From Ascoidea asiatica (lineage: Eukaryota; Ascomycota; Saccharomycetes; Ascoideales; Ascoideaceae): a stretch of 64,000 bases of DNA. The position numbers were made by a program, and so were the translations under genes. The stretch is taken from assembly GCA_001600695.1 (NCBI GenBank), contig BCKQ01000014.1, positions 62,001 through 126,000 on the forward strand, written 5' to 3'. Under the pieces are notes generated by a model. That model had not been told where the DNA came from and did not search any database. It was given only the letters and a program-made list of their open reading frames with translations. This document shows, in pieces, positions 30,798-40,435 of this stretch (positions within the stretch are counted from its first letter, which is position 1; every line of letters begins with the position of its first letter).

Positions 30798-32525
30798 CTA
30801 TTTATTGAGGAGAAAAATTTTCCCTTCATATGCTCTCAAGGTATCACCATCATCAGCATCATCATAATTTGATAAGATAAGAGAAAAATTTCCTTTCAAA
30901 TGTTTTTTAAATGAAAGTGATTTTTCACTAAAATTTAAAGCAACATATGCTTGAGATTTTTCAGTTTCCTTTGAAAAAATAAATAAATCATCATCACTTG
31001 AATCATATAATTCAAAATTTGATCCATAAACTAAAATATCTTTATATTCCTTTCTAGTTTTTAATGCTTTTTTCCAAAATGATAATAAAGAATTTGGATC
31101 ATCTATTTGAGATTCAACATTAATATCCTTATAATTTTCATTAACATCAATCCAGGTTTTATTACCAGTTGTAAAACCAGCATGAGGATCATTTGACCAT
31201 TGAACTGGAGTTCTTGCATGATCTCTTGAAAGTAAATGAACACCATCTTTAAATTTTTTCATTTTTTCAGCATCTCCAGTTTTTTTAATAATATTATAAT
31301 TATTTATAACATCAACATCTTTGAATCTATCAATGGTCCAATTTTTTGTATTTGTCATACCAATTTCTTGACCTTGATAAACAAATAAAGTTCCAGTTAA
31401 AGAAATTTCCATTAAAGATAATAATTTTCCAGAAATTGTACGATATTTAGGATCATCATTACCAAATCTAGTAATACTTCTTGGTTGATCATGATTTTCA
31501 AGATATATTGTAGACCAAGCATCAGTTCCTTCAATATAATCAAAACTTGCTATTATTCCTTTTTTCCATTCTTCTAAAGTAAAAGGAGCTAAAAAATATC
31601 TAAATTCAGGTGTTGCACCAAGACTAGTATGTTTAAAATTAAATAATTCATCAATTTCTTTATTTGAAGCTTTAGTATAATCTAATAAAGTTTTATGATC
31701 ACCTTCACCAACTTCACCAACAGTCATACAATCATATTTTGCAAAAGTTTCTTTATGCATTTCTTTAATAAATTCATGAATTCTAGGACCATTAAGTGTA
31801 CATGGATTTGGATGTTGAAAAGGTTGAGAAGGATCAGAAATTGGAGCATCAGGTAAACCAGGAACTTTTGAATATAAACCAGCAGTATCAATTCGAAAAC
31901 CATCACAACCTTTATCTAACCAAAAAGTTATAGCATTTGAATAAATTTCTTTTCTTGTTTCATCATTTTCCCAATTTAAATCAGGTTGTTCAATTGCAAA
32001 TAAATGTAAATAATATTCTTGAGTTAATTCATCCCATTCCCAAGCAGAACCACCAAAATGAGATTTCCAATTATTTGGAGGAATTCTATTACCATCTTTA
32101 TCAAATTTTGCAGGTCTCCAAAAATACCAATCTCTTTTAGGATTTGATTTTGATTTTCTTGATTCTTTAAACCATTCATGTTGATCAGAAGTATGATTAA
32201 TAACTAAATCAAGAATAATTTTCATACCTCTTTGATGAATTCCATCAATTAAATCACCCATATTTTTTAATGTACCATAAGGAGGATAAATATCTTGATA
32301 ATTTGATATATCATAACCCATATCAATTTGTGGACTTGCGTACATTGGCGATAACCAAATAATATCAACACCAAGATCTTTAATATAATCTAATTTTGAA
32401 ATAATTCCAGGTAAATCACCTAAACCATCACCATTTGAATCTTTGAATGAAGATGGATAAATTTGATAGATTGAAGCTTCTTTCCACCATTTATGTTCAA
32501 ATTTTGTAACTTTTGTTTTAGTCAT
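30798..32525 (-). CDS. GH13 alpha-glucosidase (maltase type)
   Basis: 575 residues, the length of yeast maltases and isomaltases (about 584-589). The (beta/alpha)8 GH13 motifs are all present: DLVINHT at 106-112, GFRIDTAGL with nucleophile Asp213, VGEVG with acid-base Glu271, and ENHDQPRS with Asp346. The residue after the nucleophile is Thr214; in S. cerevisiae Thr at this place marks maltases and Val marks isomaltases, so maltose-type alpha-1,4 activity is favoured. No signal peptide, so the enzyme is cytosolic and depends on an importer, the permease transcribed divergently from 34542. This is equivalent to MALx2 of Saccharomyces. Confidence 0.93.
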   Translation of the reverse strand: MTKTKVTKFEHKWWKEASIYQIYPSSFKDSNGDGLGDLPGIISKLDYIKDLGVDIIWLSPMYASPQIDMGYDISNYQDIYPPYGTLKNMGDLIDGIHQRGMKIILDLVINHTSDQHEWFKESRKSKSNPKRDWYFWRPAKFDKDGNRIPPNNWKSHFGGSAWEWDELTQEYYLHLFAIEQPDLNWENDETRKEIYSNAITFWLDKGCDGFRIDTAGLYSKVPGLPDAPISDPSQPFQHPNPCTLNGPRIHEFIKEMHKETFAKYDCMTVGEVGEGDHKTLLDYTKASNKEIDELFNFKHTSLGATPEFRYFLAPFTLEEWKKGIIASFDYIEGTDAWSTIYLENHDQPRSITRFGNDDPKYRTISGKLLSLMEISLTGTLFVYQGQEIGMTNTKNWTIDRFKDVDVINNYNIIKKTGDAEKMKKFKDGVHLLSRDHARTPVQWSNDPHAGFTTGNKTWIDVNENYKDINVESQIDDPNSLLSFWKKALKTRKEYKDILVYGSNFELYDSSDDDLFIFSKETEKSQAYVALNFSEKSLSFKKHLKGNFSLILSNYDDADDGDTLRAYEGKIFLLNK

Positions 32526-33193
32526 TTTGATATAAATAAAAAATTGATTTGATTTAAAAAGAGTATATATATTAGAAATTATAAATTAATGTAAGAATTG
32601 ATAAGACTTATAAATTAATTAAATGTTAAAATTTTTAGATTTTGGAAAGAAAAATTGAAAGCTTTTGAAGAAAATCGGAATAGGTTTTATACTATTTTTT
32701 CTTCAAATTTCAGATATATAATATAATAAATAATGTTTGATTGAAATGAAGTGAATATGTTTTAATTACTTTTTTCTGGATATTCTATTATAATTTTAAA
32801 AAATATTTGGTAAATGTGAAAAACAGGGGGAAAATACTTGTAAAGAAGAAACGACTTACTTGTATACTAATAGGCTAAATAAACTTGAAAGTATAATGTT
32901 ATCAGTATTTTTAGAGGTATTTTAGTAATTGTGTTTTCTTTGAAGCAATCTTTTCAATAAAAAGTATTCTTTTGGTATTGAAGTTTAAGCTATGGTCTTG
33001 AACTTATATTAGCTAAAAATTATTTATCAATGATGCTGACAGAGTCGATTGAATTTCAGCTCAGAATTTAAAACACATCGTGGGCTATCGGCTCATGGAG
33101 AAGAACAGTGACTTTATTTATTCGAAAAGCCGAACCCAAAAATTTATATGTGTAACTTTGCTTGGATCTTACACGTACTCTTAAAGTAGAATT

Positions 33194-33199
33194 GTGGGG
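33194..33199 (+). promoter_or_regulatory. Mig1-like core GTGGGG
   Basis: Fits the Mig1 consensus SYGGGG and is preceded by AT-rich AGAATT, as Mig1 prefers. It lies about 670 bp from the maltase start. Confidence 0.3.
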
Positions 33200-33653
33200 A
33201 GCTTTTTCTCCACAAGATACAAAACAAGATATAATTGCACTTTATTTCAACTGTATTTGTAAAGCTTAATCGATTTCCCCCTTCAGACATATTTCTAAAA
33301 TGTTTCTTGATTTATGTTTGATCAAGATTTCAAGTGGTGTTCTGAACTAAAATTTCAATTAACCATTGAATATCAACTATTATGCTACAATCTTTATCTT
33401 CTATTTGTGACTTCCCTTGATATTGCATGTACATTTGCATAAGCCATGAGTGTAATGAGAGTCAGTATTTCCAAAATGCAAATAGCCAGCAACAGTACAA
33501 GAACAAGCAAATTGGGGCAAGAAGAGCAGAAAATCGGATTATTTCGCTGACTCCACAAAAAGAGATTTATCCGCATCGGGGCTTTCTTCAAAAAAGGGTT
33601 TTTAGCAGGGGCTGAACCTTACCAATAAGAGCGGGCAAGGGGTAGGAAGCTTT

Positions 33654-33659
33654 GCGGGG
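33654..33659 (+). promoter_or_regulatory. Mig1-like core GCGGGG
   Basis: A second SYGGGG match, with TTT close upstream, 880 bp from the permease start. Confidence 0.28.
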
Positions 33660-34541
33660 TGCATATGGCTGGGCATGATTTGAGAGTACACCCATCGAGG
33701 CTTTCCGTAAGCAAAGCTTATTTGAGTTTATTCCCTGGTGAGAGATCCGATGCAATAATAGAAAAGTTTCCGATCAATTTCCAAATGAAGTTTCAAATGA
33801 TACTCAAACTAAGTCTAACTCATATCCAAGTGGGTCCGGAATAAGTTCGAGATTATTTCTGGAAGTAGAATATATTATTCAGTGAGTAAATATAGCCCAA
33901 ATTTACTATTCACTACATAGAATAAGATTTGGAAATACCCTACTACTTAATGACGTCTCTGGAGTTAAATTAATATTTGGCAAATTCTCTTCGATATAAA
34001 CAGACCAAGTTTTTTTTTTCAAATACCTTGATAAAAATAACATCTTTAACTATGCTTACGAGTTATTTTTTGAAAGTCATTTCTTTTAAGATTGCTTTTA
34101 CATAAAATCTTAAATGATATGCATATTTTGCTTAAGGAATATTTCAATGATGAATCCACATTTACGTTCACCATACTTTAAAACTTTAATTTAATTTTCA
34201 GCGTAATTGATATATTTCCTTAATTTATAGCAAAGATACGTCAGTGAAATTTAAATGAAAAATTAACTGAATAAATGAACATTTTCTTTTGCTGTTGCTG
34301 TTGCTTTTGCATATTTTTTAAAAATGGTTAAAATTTTGATTGAAAATTTCTTTCTTGGTTCATTGATAAGTAATATTTTGTAAAAAAAAAGTATTTAAAA
34401 TAAACATTTTCCTTTTCTTTTTTCCTTTTTCTTTTTTATTCATTTCTTTGATTATTCCTCTACTATAACTTTCAAAATTTATTATATTATTCAACCCAAT
34501 ATTCTCTTATATTATTATTATTTATTTATTTCTAATTTACA

Positions 34542-36293
34542 ATGTCTAATAAATATAATAGTAATGACTTTACTGAAGAACTAAAAAAGGTTCCAAGTAA
34601 TTCTCATATTGAGAATATAGATACTAAATCTGATTTAAATTCTAACGATAAGACTGTTGAAACAAATGAATTATTAACAAAATTTCTTGGTTTATCAGAA
34701 GATGCAAAAGATGCTGATTTGAATGAAAAAACAATGCCTTTAATTGAAGGTTTAAAAACTTATCCAAAAGCTGCTTTATGGTCAGTTGTATTATCATCTG
34801 CTTTGATAATGGAAGGTTATGATACCGCTTTACTAAGTTCATTATATGCTTTACCTGCTTTTGCAAAAAAATATGGTGAATTAAATAATTCTACTGGAGA
34901 ATATGAAGTTTCTGCTGCTTGGCAAACTGGACTTTCAATGTGTACAAATGTTGGTGAAATTCTTGGACTTCAATTTGCTGGTATAATTGCTGATAGAATT
35001 GGTTACAGATTTACTTTAATTTATTCTTTATTTTTGGTTATTTGCTTTATATTTATTTTATTTTTTGCCCCAAGTTGTGGCGTATTAGCAGCTGGTGAAA
35101 TTTTATTAGGTATACCATGGGGTTGTTTTCAAACATTAACAATTTCTTATGCCACTGAAGTTTGTCCATTAGTTTTAAGATTTTATTTAACAACTTATAT
35201 TAATGTTTGTTGGGTTTTAGGTCAATTAATAGCTTCTGGAGTTTTAAAAGCTTATTCTGAAAATACAACAGATTTAGCTTATAGAGTTCCTTTTGCAATT
35301 CAATGGATTTGGCCAGTTCCAATAATAATTGGAATTTATTTTGCTCCAGAATCTCCATGGTGGTTAGTTAGAAAAAATAGATTAGAAGATGCTAAAAATT
35401 CTTTAAAAAGATTAATCACAGTACCAAAGAATAGTTCATTACCATCAAATGTTTTAGCTTCTTTAGTTTCTAGAATGCAAATCACCATTGAAAAAGAAAA
35501 TATCATCAATAGAAATGCCTCATATTTGGAATGTTTTAAAGGAATTGATGCAAGAAGAACTAGAATTGCATCTTTAACTTGGGTTGTTCAAAATGCTTGT
35601 GGTAATTCATTAATGGGTTATTCAACATATTTTTATGAAAAAGCAGGCCTTAGTGTTAGTTATGCATTTGATTTTACTATTATTCAATATTGTTTAGGTA
35701 TTGTTGGTACACTTTTATCATGGGTAATGTGTAAAAAACTTGGTAGATTCGAAGTTTATTTCGGAGGTCTTTTTATTCAATGTATATTATTATTGATTAT
35801 TGGAGCATTAGGATGTGCATCCGGTTCAGCAGTTTCTTGGGCTATAGGAAGTTTATTATTAGTTTTTGTATTTGTTTATGATGCAGGAGTTGGACCAGTT
35901 TGTTATTGCATAGTATCTGAACTTCCTTCAACAAAATTAAGAACTAAAACAATTGTATTAGCTAGAAATTTTTATAATATTATGGGAATTGTTAATGCTG
36001 TTTGGACACCATATATGTTAAATTCAACAGAATGGAATTGGGGAGCTAAAACAGGATTCTTTTGGGCAGGTATTAGTGCTATATTTCTTGTTTGGATGTG
36101 GATTGATTTACCTGAAACCAAAGGTAGAACTTTTGCTGAACTTGATGAATTATTCAACCAAAAAGTCAAAGCAAGAAAATTCTCAAAAACTGAGGTTGAT
36201 CCTTATAATTCTCTTGAAAACAAATTAAATTCCAGTCAAATTGAAGGAATTGTTCATGGTGGGGAGATAATGTCTTCTGAGAAAGAAGTCTAG
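34542..36293 (+). CDS. Alpha-glucoside (maltose) proton symporter, MFS sugar porter
   Basis: 583 residues with twelve predicted membrane spans. It belongs to the sugar-porter family of the major facilitator superfamily and is closest in feel to the Mal31/Agt1 group. Marks are the N-terminal acidic tail, EGYDTALLSS in span 1, ADRIGYR after span 2, PESPWWLVRK after span 6 and LPETKGRTFAELDELF after span 12. The cytosolic tails are about 100 and 45 residues. It should import maltose or related glucosides with protons across the plasma membrane. Divergent from the maltase and upstream of the zinc-cluster factor, matching the MALx1 position. The exact substrate range cannot be read from sequence. 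Confidence 0.88.
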   Translation: MSNKYNSNDFTEELKKVPSNSHIENIDTKSDLNSNDKTVETNELLTKFLGLSEDAKDADLNEKTMPLIEGLKTYPKAALWSVVLSSALIMEGYDTALLSSLYALPAFAKKYGELNNSTGEYEVSAAWQTGLSMCTNVGEILGLQFAGIIADRIGYRFTLIYSLFLVICFIFILFFAPSCGVLAAGEILLGIPWGCFQTLTISYATEVCPLVLRFYLTTYINVCWVLGQLIASGVLKAYSENTTDLAYRVPFAIQWIWPVPIIIGIYFAPESPWWLVRKNRLEDAKNSLKRLITVPKNSSLPSNVLASLVSRMQITIEKENIINRNASYLECFKGIDARRTRIASLTWVVQNACGNSLMGYSTYFYEKAGLSVSYAFDFTIIQYCLGIVGTLLSWVMCKKLGRFEVYFGGLFIQCILLLIIGALGCASGSAVSWAIGSLLLVFVFVYDAGVGPVCYCIVSELPSTKLRTKTIVLARNFYNIMGIVNAVWTPYMLNSTEWNWGAKTGFFWAGISAIFLVWMWIDLPETKGRTFAELDELFNQKVKARKFSKTEVDPYNSLENKLNSSQIEGIVHGGEIMSSEKEV

Positions 36294-36938
36294 AGTTTAT
36301 ATATAGTTTTTTTTATTTTTTTCTGTTCGTACGATTTATGCCTTTATTTTTATATACAAATTCAACTTATTTTCAATTAAAAACTAGTATTTACTTCAAG
36401 CTCATAAAAGATCAAAACAATATTCAATCAATAATTGACTTCTAGAATTGACCCTCGAGAAGTCAAAAATTATTATTTCCTGAATTGGCATTATTCAGGT
36501 TGGAAGTATTGCAAGATAGTCGGAACCCCGTAAACGATAAATCTCCTCAAAATATTTGGGTCTTCTTTTTACTTCTACTAAAATCAGCGGGCCAAATGAG
36601 TCTCGTGACTTGTGGCGCATTAAAACATGCAGATGGGAGTTTCGTAACCGAGTTTTCCGTTAATTGTTTTGCCGCTTAACAAAGTACCGATATCGAGGAA
36701 ACTAACTTTGCTGGAACTTTTTTATTAAAAGTACCATATTTGTTGATTAAAATAGCATTGAAGTTCATGAAAAAAAATATTAAATTCATTGACATAATTG
36801 TGTTTATTCAATTGATTTTAAACCATAAAGTACTCCAATTAACAATCATAAAATCCTTTAGCTGGTGAAAAATTCCATAACTTTTGATTTCTCTTTTATT
36901 CGTTATCTCTACTTTAATTCTCTTAAATCTTTTTTTTA
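36294..36938. promoter_or_regulatory. Promoter of the zinc-cluster factor
   Basis: Permease 3' region, then a GC-richer segment (36480-36710) with scattered CGG triplets, among them CGGAACCCCG near 36520. A T-rich run precedes the ATG. No gene; frames here are featureless. Confidence 0.45.
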
Positions 36939-39656
36939 ATGGATTCCTCTCTGGCATTTCAATTTGGGTTGGAAAATAGTAATGATTTTCCAAACAATAA
37001 AAGACAAAGAGTTTCAAAAGCTTGTGTTTATTGTAGAAAGAGAAAAATCAAATGTAATGGTTTAACTCCTTGTTTAAATTGCAAAAATCATAATGAACTC
37101 TGTGATTATACAATTCAAAAATCTAAATCAAAAAAAAATGATTTAAAATCTGATATGGATAATCTAAGATCTGATTTTGAGTCGAAATTTGATAACATTT
37201 ATAATATTTTAAATACATTGGTAACTTCCATGGGAAAAACTGATAATCTTTCTAATCAATTTACTTCTCTTAAAAATATTGGCAAAAATGATATCAATAA
37301 TATCACCAATACTATTAATAATGATATCAATATAGATAATGATAATAATAATAAAAGGAATGGCAACAATAATAGTAATAAAAATGGTAATAACGATTCA
37401 AATAGGACTAATAATACCAATAATAGTAATCCATCTAGTGTTGATACTTTATCTGATTACTATAATAGTAATGATGACAGTGATATTATTCAGAATAACT
37501 CTAGTGTCACACCTTCTCCCTTGGAAACAGATATAGATGGTTACGATCATCATCGTATTAATAAAATTGAAAAAAAAGCCTCTTCTTTTAGAGATTTAAC
37601 AATGAGTAGAAAAGCAAGAATGTCAAAAGATCTTTCTTTTCAATGTGAACAATTAAAAAAACATGAATCAAAGTTATGGTTGAAAGCATCAACAATATCA
37701 AATCCTGCTAGGTTTCCAAAAATTGAAATTATTAAATTATTAATTGATATTTCCTCTTTAGCTCATTTCTCCTTTTTTAATGTTTCATCTAATCAAATAA
37801 CTTCTCTATTTGAAGATTATTTTATAATTGCAAATAATTATTATCAGTCTGAAAAAAATTCAGAAATTGATATTGAACTGATAGCAAATGCTAAATCTCC
37901 AAAATTATCTTATGGTGATTTTTTGCTTATGAATATCTTTTTAGCTTTCACTGCTTCTATAGCATCTGAATTACTAATTTGTAATTCTAAGAGAAATATA
38001 CTTCAAAATTTATTATCTCTTTATAACTTAAATCTTAATTTGAGTGATTTTGAAAAATTAATGGATGATCATTATTGTAATGCAATTTTCTATTTCCATA
38101 AAATTTCTTCAAATGGAGATGGCTTAAAAGCAATTCAAGGTATAATTTTATTATTGTATTATTCTGATACAATTTTATCTGCAGGTGCAAATAACTTATT
38201 ATTATCAACTGGTATAAGATTAGCTCAAGCTTTATGTTTACATAGAGAAGACTCTTATTCAAAACTTTCATTCAAAGAAGTTACTTTTAGAAAATATCTT
38301 TGGACTAATTTATATTGTTATGATAATTCAATGAAACTTGCTAAACCTCAAATTATTCATGAAAGTGATGTTAATTCAGTTAATGAAATTTGCTTACAAA
38401 ATTATGTTAAAAGTTCTTTGGATCCAATTTTATTTCAACGAAATTATTCTAAAATTCAATTATCTAGAGATAAATTAAGTACTTATGAAAAGATGAAAAA
38501 TAAAAATGAGCTTTTAGCACGTAAAAGTCATAGAGGCTTTGAAACAGTTTTAGAATATTATTATGCATTACTTGCTAAAGTAAATTCAAAAGCTTATAGT
38601 CAATTATATTCTGTTAATGCATTTGAAAATAAAACTGATGAAAATATAATGTATTCTATTGAAATGTTAAATAATGAATTAGATGAATGGAATGATAGTT
38701 TAATTGATATATTTAATTGTAAAACTGAATTAAATGAAAATATATTAAATGATTATGGTGAACCGAATGATCAATATATATTTAAAGAAAAATATTTTGC
38801 AGTTGCTGAATTAAAGATAAAATATTATTATAGTAGGATGATTATAAATAGATTCACTCTTAGTTTTTCAATGAAATATAAACAAGGATCTAATATATCT
38901 AGTAAATGTGGAGAAGAAGTTGAAAAATTAGCTGGAATAAGTATCAAAGCGAATCGTGAATTATTAAATTCTCTTTTGATTGTATGTCGAACAGCAGATA
39001 TACCTAGAGTAATATTAAATTATTTCTTATTTTATGCTTCTATAGGGTTTGAATCATTATTCAATCATATAGAATATAATCCTAATAGCGAAGATCTTAA
39101 AATATTGATAAGAGTTTCTATAATGTTTTTTGAAATTTATCAAGGAGAATTTTTCAAAAATGATTATATCAAGACAATTACATTATTAATTCGAGAATCA
39201 ATGAAGTTTATAATTTCTAATTACCAAAAGTCACAAAATGACAAAGAAGCAAATGTGATGATAAATCTTTATTTTCACAAAGAAAAAGAATCTAGAGCTT
39301 CTTCTCTTTTTGAAATTGAAACTACCAATACTGATAATATCCCACAAGAAGAGTCCAAAACAAATATTATAACAGATAGCAATAACACTGATTCAAATGG
39401 TGGTTCTGTTATTCATAAATTTTTAAATAATCAAGTTAAGTTAAAAGATGTAAATCAGGTTCAAATGCCATTAAATGAGTCAAATAATATTAATATTGAC
39501 GGATATACTATGGAAAATCTTGATTTTGGTGATTGGAATAATCCTGATTTTGTAAACTCATTCAGAAGCGATGCATTACTTGAAGAATTCCTTATGAGCC
39601 AACCAGGAATATATTTCAATATTAATCAAGACAACTCTTATGACACATTTTCATAA
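36939..39656 (+). CDS. Zn(II)2Cys6 transcription factor, probable regulator of the sugar genes
   Basis: 905 residues. The N-terminal binuclear zinc cluster has C29, C32, C39, C45, C48 and C55, spaced 2-6-5-2-6, with the basic RKRKIK segment that contacts CGG triplets. A linker and short helix (62-95) could dimerise. An Asn-rich stretch (115-180) follows. The middle part (about 255-560) has the fungal-specific regulatory domain, including GIRLAQALCLHRED and the LWTNLYCYD-like segment. The C-terminus (about 850-905) is acidic and hydrophobic, like an activation domain. Next to the permease, it occupies the place of the MALx3 activator, but it is twice the size of Mal63, so it need not be a Mal63 orthologue. 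Control of maltase, permease and possibly arabinanase is inference. Confidence 0.85.
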   Translation: MDSSLAFQFGLENSNDFPNNKRQRVSKACVYCRKRKIKCNGLTPCLNCKNHNELCDYTIQKSKSKKNDLKSDMDNLRSDFESKFDNIYNILNTLVTSMGKTDNLSNQFTSLKNIGKNDINNITNTINNDINIDNDNNNKRNGNNNSNKNGNNDSNRTNNTNNSNPSSVDTLSDYYNSNDDSDIIQNNSSVTPSPLETDIDGYDHHRINKIEKKASSFRDLTMSRKARMSKDLSFQCEQLKKHESKLWLKASTISNPARFPKIEIIKLLIDISSLAHFSFFNVSSNQITSLFEDYFIIANNYYQSEKNSEIDIELIANAKSPKLSYGDFLLMNIFLAFTASIASELLICNSKRNILQNLLSLYNLNLNLSDFEKLMDDHYCNAIFYFHKISSNGDGLKAIQGIILLLYYSDTILSAGANNLLLSTGIRLAQALCLHREDSYSKLSFKEVTFRKYLWTNLYCYDNSMKLAKPQIIHESDVNSVNEICLQNYVKSSLDPILFQRNYSKIQLSRDKLSTYEKMKNKNELLARKSHRGFETVLEYYYALLAKVNSKAYSQLYSVNAFENKTDENIMYSIEMLNNELDEWNDSLIDIFNCKTELNENILNDYGEPNDQYIFKEKYFAVAELKIKYYYSRMIINRFTLSFSMKYKQGSNISSKCGEEVEKLAGISIKANRELLNSLLIVCRTADIPRVILNYFLFYASIGFESLFNHIEYNPNSEDLKILIRVSIMFFEIYQGEFFKNDYIKTITLLIRESMKFIISNYQKSQNDKEANVMINLYFHKEKESRASSLFEIETTNTDNIPQEESKTNIITDSNNTDSNGGSVIHKFLNNQVKLKDVNQVQMPLNESNNINIDGYTMENLDFGDWNNPDFVNSFRSDALLEEFLMSQPGIYFNINQDNSYDTFS

Positions 39657-40435
39657 ATATTATTTTTTAGATTATAAAAAGAAAACTTATTTTGTAACAT
39701 ATTTATTGGATAACAAATGAGGTTAAAATACGAAAAACAAAGGTTATTATTTACATTATAAATCATTTTCTGGTTTATTTTTTTCAAAGATGGGCTAAAT
39801 ATGATTTCAAACTTGAATCTTCAAATAGTCAAATTTGATAGTTTTTCTAATCGCAGCCACATTAAATTTGTCAGAAGCCAAGTTTGAGAAACGAAGTATT
39901 ATTCGATGCAATGTGTGGTTTGTTGTTTAGTGAAATAATCATAAATATAGGTTTTTAAATGAAGTACTTTTATATATTCCAAAAAATCAATAAATATATT
40001 CAAAAATCAGAAATGATTAATAAGAATTAACAATCGTAGAAAATAAGGTTAAGGTTGCAGATAATCAAGGGTGCCAGACATATAAAATCGGTGAAGGTTG
40101 GATGCAAATCCCTAGTTAAAAGTTATTTTATGCCTTTAATTTTAATCGACTTTTGATTTCAAATCTCGCAGCTTTTTGATTGTTTGTCTTTGCTTTTAGC
40201 CCTTCTCTGACTATCGATTTCTTTGGAAGCAAATGGAACTTAATTCAAAGATATATGCTTTGAAAGAGCAAATGCTGATATCAATTAGTAGGAGAGATTT
40301 TGCTAAAGCAAAAGATATAAATTCTATCATAAATCTTCCTTATTTTTTGTCTGCTTTATGAGGAAAACAAAACTTTTGAAAAAGATTTTTCAAACTAACT
40401 GAATTTTATTTTATTTTATATTGAATTTGAACAAA
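39657..40435. other. Spacer zinc-cluster factor / MCH-like gene
   Basis: AT-rich, with a mixed-composition stretch at 39840-40270 and no credible frame. It should hold the promoter of the MCH-like transporter. Confidence 0.5.

Larger units (their letters stand above)
32526..34541. promoter_or_regulatory. Divergent promoter of maltase and permease
   Basis: 2 kb between divergent genes, like the shared MALx1-MALx2 promoter of Saccharomyces but longer. The middle part (33050-33860) is GC-richer than its flanks. It contains two Mig1-like cores, an inverted repeat TTGTGG..CCACAA at 33193-33216 and matching AAGCTTTGC/GCAAAGCTT arms at 33648-33656 and 33711-33719. Short frames at 33394-33844 are by-products. 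Glucose repression through Mig1 and induction by the neighbouring zinc-cluster factor are expected but not shown. Confidence 0.5.

Noticed and set aside
40421-40435. Five extra codons on the MCH-like transporter
   Set aside because: They begin with TTG; the ATG is at 40436.
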